DNA from: Ophiobolus disseminans | Lineage: Eukaryota; Ascomycota; Dothideomycetes; Pleosporales; Phaeosphaeriaceae | Assembly: GCA_010093685.1 (NCBI GenBank) | Contig: MU006217.1 | Location: forward strand, 272,911 to 336,910 | Direction: 5' to 3' | Length of the DNA stretch: 64,000 nucleotides | Shown: piece by piece, positions 21,376-30,864 of the stretch | Numbering within the stretch: the stretch's first letter is position 1 | Layout: each line of letters begins with the position of its first letter | Notes under the pieces: model-generated | The model's input: only the letters and a program-made list of their open reading frames with translations | What the model was told of the DNA's origin: nothing | The model's database searches: none | Made by a program: the position numbers and the translations under genes

Positions 21376-22602
21376 ATGGCAAACCCCGCCACAATAATAC
21401 TACGATTCCTCCCAATACTCGCCCTCGCTCTCACCAGCATCGCCACAACCCTCCCCCCGTCCATCCCCAAACCCACATCCCTCGACCCCCACACCTCAAA
21501 ACAGCTCCTGCACCTGCACCGCAAGCTCGTCGAGATCGAATCGATAACACACGATGAAAAGCACGTTGGCGACTGGCTCGTCTCGTACCTCAAAGACCTC
21601 GATTATAATGTTGAAAAGCAGGAGTTCGCGCCAAAACGCTTCAACATCCTCGCATACGGCAAGAAGCGTGAAACCACCATACTCGTCTCATCCCACATCG
21701 ATACCGTACCCCCATACTGGCCATACTACTACAACAAGACATCCGATATAATTGGCGGCAGAGGAAGCGTTGATGCAAAAGGCAGCGTAGCCGCTCAAAT
21801 CATCGCCGTTCAAGGCCTGCGCAAGCACCTTTTCGACGACATATCGCTGCTCTTCGTAGTCGGCGAGGAGCAAGGCGGCGACGGCATGCGGAACTTCAGT
21901 TCTTGGGGAAAACGCCCATCGCCCGCGTACGACATTGCCATTTTCGGCGAGCCGACCGAGGGCAAGCTGGTGTGCGGACACAAGGGCATGCTAGGCTTCG
22001 CGCTCAAAGCAACAGGCAAGGCCGCGCATTCAGGCTACCCGTGGCTGGGCGTCAGCGCGAATGACATCTTAGTGGAAGCTCTCGGTGCGCTTTTAAAGCT
22101 CCGCGAGCATCTCCCCTGGAGTGAGAAATACGGTAACACAACCATGAACTTCGGCCGCATACAAGGCGGCGTAGCCGCAAACGTGGTCGCTGAAACAGCG
22201 AGCGCGAACATCGCGACAAGATTGGCGGCCGGCACGCCAGCGCTCGTCACGGGCTTGATTGTGAATGCGCTGAAAAATATCAAAGCCCGCGCGCAGCAAC
22301 AGGGCGGGGACCTGGATATCGAATTATTGAGCGAAGGCTACGCGCCCGTGGACATTGATTGCGACATCGAGGGCTTCGAGACGCTGACGGTTAATTACGG
22401 GACGGATGTGCCGCTGCTGACGGGCGAGCATAAGCGGTATTTGTATGGGCCGGGGAGTATTTTCGTCGCGCATTCGGATCATGAGGCGCTTAAGAGGAGC
22501 GAGCTTGAAGATGCGGTGCTAGACTACCGCCGCTTAATCATCAAAGCATCAGAAATGAGGATGAAGGAGAGGCAGATGCTTGTAGAGCAGGGGGAGTTGT
22601 AA
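21376..22602 (+). CDS. Secreted M20-family zinc metallopeptidase
   Basis: A single exon encodes 408 residues. The start at 21376 was chosen because it puts a clean signal peptide (hydrophobic core around residues 8-24) at the N-terminus. The upstream in-frame ATG at 21301 would bury it. M20 (ArgE/carboxypeptidase Ss1-like) metal-site motifs are complete: SSHIDTVP (His about 107), GRGSVDAKGS (Asp about 133), VVGEEQGGDG (catalytic and ligand Glu about 164-165), GEPT and, near the C-terminus, VAHSDHE (ligand His). The dimerisation domain inserted in the middle begins near GHKGMLGF. The protein probably removes amino acids from peptides or hydrolyses acylated amino acids outside the cell or in the vacuole. 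Substrate cannot be deduced. Confidence 0.88.
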   Translation: MANPATIILRFLPILALALTSIATTLPPSIPKPTSLDPHTSKQLLHLHRKLVEIESITHDEKHVGDWLVSYLKDLDYNVEKQEFAPKRFNILAYGKKRETTILVSSHIDTVPPYWPYYYNKTSDIIGGRGSVDAKGSVAAQIIAVQGLRKHLFDDISLLFVVGEEQGGDGMRNFSSWGKRPSPAYDIAIFGEPTEGKLVCGHKGMLGFALKATGKAAHSGYPWLGVSANDILVEALGALLKLREHLPWSEKYGNTTMNFGRIQGGVAANVVAETASANIATRLAAGTPALVTGLIVNALKNIKARAQQQGGDLDIELLSEGYAPVDIDCDIEGFETLTVNYGTDVPLLTGEHKRYLYGPGSIFVAHSDHEALKRSELEDAVLDYRRLIIKASEMRMKERQMLVEQGEL

Positions 22603-23198
22603 ACAGCTAAATATATGCCCGACATGCACATACACGCCTGCAGGCGCATCCGTCAACCTTCACAGTCCCCTCAACGTACATGCACGCCATCAAGTACATA
22701 CGCCACCACCCCACCATCCCCTCATCCCCCAAAGATATGTACCTCCACATTTAGTCCGCCCAGAGAAAAGTCTCGCTCGCAAGCAGGTCTGAAAGTGATA
22801 GCCCAGCTCGCCCGCACCCAAGCCACGCACCGCAGCGCGTAACTGGGTGTGCAGCAAAACTGATTTTTCTCGCGCGTTTACCCCCGAGGGGGACAGACCG
22901 TCGCAGCCAGGAAAGGTTCGCTGGACGTCTGTTGTTCTGTTCAGACGGCGCTGGTGTGTTGTGTGCAAAAGAGAGGAACCGTCGGAAGAAGTGAGAGGAC
23001 ATGGAGGTGGCGCGGAGGTGGAGAAACGTGGTGCCGAGAAGGGGGGATGAGATGAGATGAGATGGGGAAGGATAGGGAACGAACAACGTCTATACTTTTA
23101 ATTCTTACCCAATGCTTATGCCCGCGCCATCCATGCTAGAGTAGAGTAATGTTACAAGTCAATATACACGTATGCAAGTCGTACATCTTTGTCGTAAA
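22603..23198. other. Convergent intergenic spacer
   Basis: 3' flanks of the M20 peptidase and CYM1. A small ATGAG microsatellite lies at 23046-23062. No gene seen. Confidence 0.6.
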
Positions 23199-26100
23199 TC
23201 ATGGCGCCGCATCCTGCATCTGCGTCGCCTCTTCAATCTTCTCCGCCGCCATGCCGAGATCCCTAAACTCCCAGCCATTCGCCTCAGTCGCCCAGTCCTT
23301 CTTCTCGCCGAGGATAACCACACTAGCCTGCTCAGCACGCTTGACGAGAAACTCGTCAGCGACGGTCTTGACTTGCTCGGCCGTTACGTCGAGCAACCTC
23401 TGCCGCCGCTCCTGCAGCATATCGTCTGTGATACCGCTCAGGAACAGCCTCATGCCCTCGCTCGAGACACTCTGCGGCGCGTCGTAGCCCTGGAACGCGC
23501 TCAACTTCGCCTCCTCCAGATCCTGAGCCGTCCACGCACGCTCCCTCGCCCACTCACCAGCCCCGCTCATAATCTTCATCGAGTTCTGCGGGTTCGGATC
23601 GCGGTACGAGTACATGCCGAACAAGCCACCGAGACCACGTGCATAGGCGCCGCCACCGTACGCACCACCCTTCTCGCGGATCTCGGGGTGGAGTTGCTTG
23701 AAGGTGAGGAGCTTGGCGAGGATTTCGAGCGGTGCCGACGACGGATCAGTGTACGGCACTGTTGGGACAGCGCGCGCAGAGTAGTAGACTTGGTAGGGGA
23801 GGGGGAAGAACGACTTGGCGTTGCGAGGGTACTGGGCCTGTTGGGTAGTCGTCGGTACGTCCACAGACTGCGGCAGACTGGAAAGGAAGCGCTGGAGAGC
23901 CTGTTGGTTCGGCGTTGCACTTTCGGGACCGCAATTGAGGGCCACCCGCATTGCGCTGCTGTTTGCAATGGTAAAGGACTGAATGGCTTTGAGCTTCTGA
24001 ATCACATCCGCAAGCGACTCCTGTGAGGCGAGGCTTGTAGTGAGCTTGACTTGTGTGAGACCAGTAGTTACCTCTGACAATCGCCCCACAGGACTAATGC
24101 CAGCCTCCGCATAACCCATTGCATATGAGTGACCGGACTCTGCTATAGAGTTGATTGCCCCACTTGCAGAACTTTGGAGTAGTTCTCGAATCTGCTTCTC
24201 CGCTTCTGGCCCGTCGAAATCGGTCTCTTGTATGATCGTCCGCAGTAGCTCGTACATGTCTGGAATGTTGCGATCAAACGCATAACCTGAGAAAGAAAGT
24301 CCTTCCTCGTACGTCGTGAGTGAGAGTGGCGACTGCGACGAATAATAACCAACAGAGATCCCGCCCGTCTTCAGTTTGATGAGCTCTTCCAACTGCTCCA
24401 TTGTCTTGTTCTTGGTACCTAGACGCATAACGGCGCTGGTATAGAGAGGGATCAGCTCCCTCAGTTCGTCGGGTAGATCTTGCAGCTTGTGTACCGCGCG
24501 GAAGTATGTCAAACCGTTCGTGGGAGCCTCGCGCCACTGCACCTTCACGTCATCAAGGTCGGTGTGTCGCAGCGGCTTGCGTTCCTTCTCTCGTGGAATG
24601 TCCTTGACGTGCACGGTCGGGAGACAGCTCAAATCTTCATTCCTGGCCTTTTCCTGAACGTCCAACAACTGAAGCTCTCTCTTCTCCAGATATTGCTGTG
24701 CGTCCTCCTCGCTCGGGAACTGCTTGGTAGTCTCGAGAATCTTCGCTGCTAGTCGCTCCTTTTCCTCGTCCACCAGCTCCTGGCTAAAAGTCTCGGATGG
24801 CTGCATCGTGAATGTCAGGGTATTGTTCGTGAATAGGTACTTTTCAATCAGGCTCTCAAGGTAGTCGCCTTCAGCATACTTTGCCTGGAAAGCATCCACG
24901 GTGTCCTGCCAGGCAAGCGCCTCCATCGGGTCGATACCATTGAACCAGCTAGGCTTCAGTCTCTGCAATATGCCCATGCCAAAGTTTGCCGTCTTGTGCT
25001 TTAAGGATAGTTCCAGCCGGTGCAGAATACCATCCACCTTGATTTTCTCGAATCCGTTCTTGCGCACTTCTTGGAAGGTCTTTGCGATTGCTTCCTGCAC
25101 CTTGGTCACATCTTCAGCTTTTACTGCGTCGAGTCCTACAGAGAAGACGCCGCGTCTCCCTGCGCTATCGTAGCCAGTGTTGGCACTGAAGTCGGCACCC
25201 AGTCCAGACTCGATCAAGTTGCGGTACAACGGCGACCCATAACCGCTCATGAGCAGGCTACTCAATACACCGAGGGCAAAATTCTCCGCCGAGTCGGTAG
25301 TGTCGCCCATCAGCCAGGTGACTGACGTCTTGTACTGCTTGTCTTGAGGTACTAGAGGGTCCAGAGGGCCAGAAACGACAATATTTTGGGCGGAGTTCAG
25401 TTCGATTGGCGCCTTGACTTCCTGGTCGACCCTGATCCTGTCAAACCCACTCAACCGACCATCCACCTCCTTCAAGTGCTCCGTCAGAGGCATGTCTCCA
25501 TAGGTCAAGATTTTGGCATTGCTGGGATGGTAGTGGTCGGCGTGAAACTTCCTCAGTTGCTCCCATGTAAGGTCTGTAATTTTCTGGGGGTCACCTCCGG
25601 AGTTGTTGATGGCGGGAAACAGGTGGTCCTGGAACCTCGTGTAGAAGAGGTAACTCGCATCCGACATCTGGCCCTTCATCTCGTTGTACACCACGCCCTT
25701 GAAGACCAGCCGCTTTGCGCTTGGGTCGTCCGCCTCTGCCAGTGGGTTCTCGGGCCCGATCCGCCACCCTTCCTGGGTGAAGTCGTTCTCTTTCAGCAGC
25801 GGGTGTAGTGTCGCATCGAGATACACGGACATGAGGTTCTTGAAGTCTTGCGCATTCGTGGTGGCGAAGGGATAGCCGGTGTGGTCGGGGAAGGTCCAGG
25901 CGTTCATAAAGTTGGACAGCGAGCGCGGGAGCATCTTGAAGAAGGGGTCGCGAATGGGATATCTCTCGCTGCCGCACAGCGTGGTATGCTCCAAGATGTG
26001 GGGCACGCCCGTCGCATCTGGCGGGTTCGTCTTGAAGCCGATGGAGAAGACATTGTTGGCATCGTCGCGGGCAATGTGCAGGTACTCGGCGCCGGTCTTG

Positions 26101-26291
26101 TCGTGTTGGAGGTGCAAGGCCGTCAGCTCCAGCTCCGGCACCTGCTTGACGCGCTGGAGGGTGAAGCCATGCAGCTTCTCGCCGGGCCGCGGGAAATTGG
26201 ATAGGTCCGTTATCGCCGCATATCCCCGTCGGAGCAGGGCGGTCGTCGGTATCCGAGTGTTTCGCAGCTGGCGACGGGTAGAGCGCAGCAT
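23199..26291 (-). CDS. CYM1: Mitochondrial presequence protease (PreP/Cym1)
   Basis: An uninterrupted frame of 1030 residues, about the usual length for fungal Cym1. It is an M16C metalloprotease of the mitochondrial matrix and intermembrane space that degrades cleaved targeting peptides. The N-terminus is rich in Arg, Thr and Leu without acidic residues (MLRSTRRQLRNTR), as expected for a presequence. The inverted zinc motif HxxEH is present as HILEH (about 98-102), followed by TTLCGSERYPIRDPFF and the AWTFPDHTGYPFATTN block. The distal VYNEMKGQMSD region supplies the third ligand. The C-terminal half has the GGAYGGGAY substrate-binding block typical of the family. No intron is needed. The gene shares a 621-bp divergent promoter region with taxilin. 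Confidence 0.96.
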   Translation of the reverse strand: MLRSTRRQLRNTRIPTTALLRRGYAAITDLSNFPRPGEKLHGFTLQRVKQVPELELTALHLQHDKTGAEYLHIARDDANNVFSIGFKTNPPDATGVPHILEHTTLCGSERYPIRDPFFKMLPRSLSNFMNAWTFPDHTGYPFATTNAQDFKNLMSVYLDATLHPLLKENDFTQEGWRIGPENPLAEADDPSAKRLVFKGVVYNEMKGQMSDASYLFYTRFQDHLFPAINNSGGDPQKITDLTWEQLRKFHADHYHPSNAKILTYGDMPLTEHLKEVDGRLSGFDRIRVDQEVKAPIELNSAQNIVVSGPLDPLVPQDKQYKTSVTWLMGDTTDSAENFALGVLSSLLMSGYGSPLYRNLIESGLGADFSANTGYDSAGRRGVFSVGLDAVKAEDVTKVQEAIAKTFQEVRKNGFEKIKVDGILHRLELSLKHKTANFGMGILQRLKPSWFNGIDPMEALAWQDTVDAFQAKYAEGDYLESLIEKYLFTNNTLTFTMQPSETFSQELVDEEKERLAAKILETTKQFPSEEDAQQYLEKRELQLLDVQEKARNEDLSCLPTVHVKDIPREKERKPLRHTDLDDVKVQWREAPTNGLTYFRAVHKLQDLPDELRELIPLYTSAVMRLGTKNKTMEQLEELIKLKTGGISVGYYSSQSPLSLTTYEEGLSFSGYAFDRNIPDMYELLRTIIQETDFDGPEAEKQIRELLQSSASGAINSIAESGHSYAMGYAEAGISPVGRLSEVTTGLTQVKLTTSLASQESLADVIQKLKAIQSFTIANSSAMRVALNCGPESATPNQQALQRFLSSLPQSVDVPTTTQQAQYPRNAKSFFPLPYQVYYSARAVPTVPYTDPSSAPLEILAKLLTFKQLHPEIREKGGAYGGGAYARGLGGLFGMYSYRDPNPQNSMKIMSGAGEWARERAWTAQDLEEAKLSAFQGYDAPQSVSSEGMRLFLSGITDDMLQERRQRLLDVTAEQVKTVADEFLVKRAEQASVVILGEKKDWATEANGWEFRDLGMAAEKIEEATQMQDAAP

Positions 26292-26912
26292 ATCGGGGGG
26301 TTGTCGTGGCTGTCACAACTGTCACCAGCTGCAAAAGACGAAATGGTGGATGACGCGCCACGCCGATTGGCCGTGCACACCCTTCCAGTTAGCCCGCAAA
26401 ATTACTAAGAGCAGAGCGGCACCTGCATGTACGGCTTGGATGTAATTGGACTTTATATGATACATGCCCGTTGGATTGCCATATCTGCTATTGCCGACAG
26501 TCAAGTCGAGGTGGAGCGTCAAAACGGAAGCTGTGGCGGTGCGATCGTGAACCACCAAGTCTCTGCGTCCCCTCGGTCGCTCAACATCCCTCCCGCCACG
26601 AGACACTGCCCGACCCAATCCCTGCGAGCACACGCGCCCATCGACCTGACGTATTCTTCCTCGTCCGGCCTCCCACGCCGCACCACGACACCAGCCACTC
26701 GCTTTCCACCTCAAGCACTCCCGAGACGTCAGCGGACGAACCACCGTTTGGCGCATCGTGATCAAGCGGCTCTGTGACCACGAATGCGCATCGTCCTGCG
26801 GTACCGGACGCTGTGTGGCCTCGCTCGCACCTGGTGCACAGCCTGCCAAACCATAGAGACGTGACTAGGCAGTCTGTGGAGCTGAGGCGACGTCCCGACG
26901 AGTCACGGTCTT
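26292..26912. other. Divergent promoter region of CYM1 and taxilin
   Basis: CYM1 reads left and taxilin reads right from this segment. Open frames on both strands here are not protein-like. A CCAAT box facing CYM1 is listed separately. Confidence 0.6.
26366..26370 (-). promoter_or_regulatory. Possible CCAAT box upstream of CYM1
   Basis: CCAAT on the minus strand within GGCCAATCGG, about 75 nt before the CYM1 start codon. HAP-type factors use such boxes in fungal promoters, often for mitochondrial genes. It is a short motif that can also arise by chance. Confidence 0.35.
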
Positions 26913-28585
26913 ATGGCGACCGTCGCTCAACAGCGCCAGCCGACGTCTGCCCACGCCCGCCCGCACCACGAAGCAAGCCGCAGCGTGTCTTCGTCGTCGT
27001 CTGCAACCATGGCCCCCGCACAGCAGGTCCCGGCCCCCGCGCCCGCGCCCGCAAAGAAGGCCAAGGGCAAGAAGGCGACGGACCCCTCGGAGCAGCAGAA
27101 GCAGATCCAGGCCAAGATAGCCCAGCTCGAGCTAGACCAGGCCGGCGATAAGGAGCAGGAACTCGAAATCGGTGGGTACCATTCTGCTACGTGACGGTGT
27201 GGGGGTGGAGGCGGCAGACTGCACACAGCTCGGGACTTCGATGTGCCCTTGGAATACTGGCTGACATGCCGTGACAGAGCGCGAAGTTAAGAAAGCGAAC
27301 CGCGAACTATCGTCCCTGCTCTCCAATATGGATGGGCCCCTGTCCCGCCTCGAAGTCGTGCAGAAGCGATATACCGAGCTGCTGTCCGACATGAAACGCA
27401 CCGAGCGCGAGCACCAGAAAGCGAAGAAGCGCGGGGACCAGCTGCAGAAGGAGAAGGACGCGCAACGGTCCGAGCTGAACAAGGTCACCACGATGAAGGA
27501 CAAGCTGGACAAACTGTCGCGTGACTTTGCCAAGGAGAATAAGAAGCTCAAGGACGAGCTCCATAAGCTGGAGACGAGCGAGTCGACCGCGCGCCAGGAA
27601 CTGCACGAGCGGCTCGAGTACCTGCTAAAGGACGTCGATGATTGCATAGCAGCGCAGGGGCAGGCCGAACCGCAGAGTCAAGCCGACGTGGAGCAAGATG
27701 AAGTGTATGTCGCATGCAGCACGACTAGAGCATGGGCTAATGCAGACCAGGTTCAGGCAAAAGTTCAAGTCTTTCGTCGACCAATATGAGCTGCGCGAAC
27801 TACAGTTCCACTCGTTACTACGCACAAAGGAGCTCGAGATACAGTACCAAATGGCACGCCTGGAGCAGCAGCGCAAGCAGCAGGAAGCAGAGTCCTCAAA
27901 GTCACACCAGTTGACCCGGCAGGTGTCCACCTTTTCGCAGACCGAGACGGAGCTGCGGACTCAGCTGAACATATACGTGGAGAAGTTCAAGCAGGTATGT
28001 GCCCCTATTGCCCCACGTTCGTCTTTTGGCATCATGGTTAATACTGACTAGATGCAGGTTGAGGAGACACTCAACAACTCGAACGATTTATTCCTGACAT
28101 TCCGCAAGGAGATGGAAGAAATGTCCAAGAAGACCAAGCGCCTCGAGAAGGAGAACCAGAACCTGCAGCGCCACAAAGACGTCACCAACCGCAACATTGG
28201 CGAGATGGTCGAGGAGCGCCACAAGATGCAGGAGGATCTCGCCAGAAAGACTAAAGAGGCCGAAGACCAGCGCAAGAAGATTGCGCGACTCGAGACGCTC
28301 TGTCGGGGGATGCAAGCACAGGGCCGCGGCCAGGTGCCAATAGCTGAGCTTGAAGAGGACGAGGAGGTCACTGAAAGCGACTACGACGACGAAGAGGACT
28401 ACGAAGAAGAGGGAAGTGGGGAATACGATGATGATACAGAAGAGGATGCCATTGAGCCGCCTGTCCCGGAGCGCCGACCATTCGGCCCCGTGCCACCGCC
28501 TCCGCCGCCACCACAAAGTACAGCGAATGGCAAGCTCAACGGCCATAGACAACCCAATGGGCAGATCAATGGAGTCAAGCGCTAA
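26913..28585 (+). CDS. Taxilin family coiled-coil protein
   Basis: Four exons, 26913-27171, 27278-27702, 27746-27994 and 28058-28585, with consistent phases give 486 residues. After a Pro/Ala-rich N-terminus the protein is one long coiled coil carrying the taxilin signature RQKFKSFVDQYELRELQF and SLLRTKELEIQ. It ends in an acidic segment and a poly-proline tract (PPPPPP) before a short polar tail. Taxilins bind syntaxins or nascent chains and are linked to vesicle traffic. In fungi the function is little studied. Translation may also start at the internal methionine of MAPAQQ (27009). The intron at 27703-27745 is only 43 nt and begins GTGTAT, a less common donor, but the join restores the signature exactly. 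Confidence 0.9.
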
Positions 28586-29323
28586 CTGTCGATTCTTAGA
28601 TGCCGAGCGTAACATGTACAATGCGTCGTCTTCCAACAAGTTTGCCGGGCCCAAACGTAGCAGGTTTTCCGAGCATCTTAAGTGAAGCTGGGCTACTCGA
28701 CGCTGGCGTCTGAGCAAGCAATCTTTGACGATCTGCCGCACGTAGTGGTAGTGATCGCTTGACCTGGAAGTTCGGCGTATCGTTGTGTACTCGACATCGA
28801 AGCAATGACAATTATGCCTGCTCACACCTAGTCTTCACATTGCGTATCCCACTATTCAAGAAAGCCTCGGCAAAACGCTGATTTTGAATATTCGAACCGT
28901 GACATTGACTACTATCCGTAGCAATTCCTTCTGATATGAACAACTGATTCCCGACAATCCACTGAATCTATCGAGTCTCGAGGTAGAAAGTCCCGCTGGA
29001 GCATGACAGTCTGGGCTACAGATGTGCAAGTGATGGGACGAGTTGACGTGATTTCAGAGCTTGAGCTGCCCGAATCTTACACAACGACTCATGATGTGCT
29101 CGTCGTGTCGTCGAGGTTTGTCCTTGGCGCGTACAGACCTGCCTCGGCTCGGTTAGAGATATCCCCGCATTATCTCCAGATTCAGACCCTTGCTCAGCGG
29201 CCGCTATTTAGCATCACCAACCCCAGATTCACCGTGGCTATCGTTTCGAGATCGGACGTTTGGCTAAGGTACTACCCACCTTGACATCAATTGACTATAT
29301 TGTGTACCTCCCACGCGCCCAAC
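28586..29323. other. Intergenic, 5' flank of the nitronate monooxygenase
   Basis: 3' flank of taxilin and promoter of the next plus-strand gene. Short open frames without recognisable content. No RNA gene or repeat seen. Confidence 0.55.
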
Positions 29324-30373
29324 ATGTCGCCTTCGTCCCTCCAGACACCGCTATCCCAGCTGCTGGGCATTCAGTACCCCATCATACTGGCTGGCATGGC
29401 GCGCACGTCTGGCGGCCCTCTTGCTGCAGCTGTATCAAATGCGGGAGGCCTTGGTGTAATAGGAGGACTAGGCTACACTCCAGAACAACTCCAATCCATC
29501 ATCGACGACCTCAAATCGAACCTCCGAGACAGGTCGCTTCCCTTCGGCGTTGACCTCGCTCTCCCACAAGTCGGCGGCAGCGCGCGCAAAACGAACCACG
29601 ACTATACCCACGGGCAATTAGATGATCTCATCGAGGTGACGATCAAGAACGGCGCGAAGCTCTTCGTCAGCGCTGTCGGCGTACCGCCTGCTCGCACAAT
29701 CAAGAGGCTGCATGAAGCTGGGATACTGATAATGAACATGGTTGGACACCCCAAGCACGCGGTCAAAGCATTAGACGCTGGCGTGGACATTGTCTGCGCG
29801 CAGGGTGGAGAGGGCGGTGGACACACGGGCGACATCGCGAACAGCATCCTCATCCCATCTGTGGTTGACGTAGCACGCAGATACAAGAGCCCGCTGACCG
29901 GTCAGCCGGCGATGGTCGTTGCAGCCGGAGGCATATACAATGGGCGCAGTCTAGCGAGCAGCTTAATGCAGGGCGCACAGGGGGTTTGGGTGGGCACACG
30001 ATTCGTGGCGTCGACCGAGGCTGGATGCTCACAAATGCACAAAGAGAACGTCGTCAGCGCAGACTTCACGGATACTGGGCGGACGTTGGTTGTTAGTGGG
30101 CGGCCGCTCCGGGTTCGGTACAATGACTATATCAAGGAGTGGCACGAGCGGGAGGGCGAGATCAAGAAGCTGACTGATGCTGGTATCGTGCCACTTGCAA
30201 AGGACATGGACGACGGCAAGGACGTGGATATTCCGTTCTTGATGGGCCAGGTTGCGGGTGTTATTGGCGACATCAAGCCGGCAAAGGAGATTGTGGATGA
30301 GATGGTGCAAGAGGCAGTGGATATGCTGCGGTTAGGCCAGACATATATCGGTGGGCCAAGTAGTAAGCTGTAG
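29324..30373 (+). CDS. Nitronate monooxygenase (2-nitropropane dioxygenase-like)
   Basis: A single exon of 349 residues starting at the first ATG (MSPSSLQTPL). The TIM-barrel FMN enzyme family is clear: QYPIILAGMA at the first strand, GGLGVIGGLGY, then AQGGEGGGHTGD with the conserved catalytic His near 167, VVAAGGIYNGRSLASSL for phosphate binding of FMN, and GVWVGTRFVAS. These enzymes oxidise alkyl nitronates such as propionate-3-nitronate and protect against nitro-toxins. The protein lacks an obvious targeting signal. Length is normal. The class (I or II) was not assigned. Confidence 0.93.
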   Translation: MSPSSLQTPLSQLLGIQYPIILAGMARTSGGPLAAAVSNAGGLGVIGGLGYTPEQLQSIIDDLKSNLRDRSLPFGVDLALPQVGGSARKTNHDYTHGQLDDLIEVTIKNGAKLFVSAVGVPPARTIKRLHEAGILIMNMVGHPKHAVKALDAGVDIVCAQGGEGGGHTGDIANSILIPSVVDVARRYKSPLTGQPAMVVAAGGIYNGRSLASSLMQGAQGVWVGTRFVASTEAGCSQMHKENVVSADFTDTGRTLVVSGRPLRVRYNDYIKEWHEREGEIKKLTDAGIVPLAKDMDDGKDVDIPFLMGQVAGVIGDIKPAKEIVDEMVQEAVDMLRLGQTYIGGPSSKL

Positions 30374-30864
30374 CTGTCAAGAAGTTAAGCATCAGTTCCG
30401 AGGCTCGGGCCTGTGTAACTTGAAATCCCCAACGGGCTGGCGAAACCACATGTCGAACCGGCTGTCGCGTGGTCGTCGTACGGCGAAATATTGTTTCGAA
30501 ATCCGAATCAACACTGACATGACGGGCATGTAAAATCCACCCGTCAGGCGTCCACTCCCAGACAAGCGGGTTCTGGGTGATCGCCGCCGGGATCTCGACG
30601 CCTCCAACCAGCTCAGGAGACGGCGGGCGCAATCTCACGAACAACGACTACTGCTTCATATATCCGTCGCACGTGTTCTCTAGCCTCGCACCTATCCTTA
30701 GCATCGTCCCGTATCCCACACGCCGGAGCCTGGCTTGTGCAGACGACGACCGACCTGCTAGCCAGCCCGACACTCCCGCGGCGCCGTCACTCACCCGCGA
30801 ATCTCCCAGCGCCCATAGATGACGCTGTGTTGGCGGTCTTTTCCACGACGGAGCGGCGCAATCC
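30374..30864. other. Intergenic, 5' flank of the kinase gene
   Basis: No gene recognised. Open frames on both strands are short and compositionally biased. Confidence 0.55.

Noticed and set aside
23172..24026. Plus-strand open frame antisense to CYM1
   Set aside because: GC-rich codon use of CYM1 leaves the opposite strand open. The content is arginine/leucine-rich and unrelated to any family.
25591..26361. 256-residue minus-strand frame overlapping the CYM1 N-terminal part
   Set aside because: It is another frame of the same strand, rich in Arg/Pro/His, while CYM1's frame holds the conserved HILEH motif.
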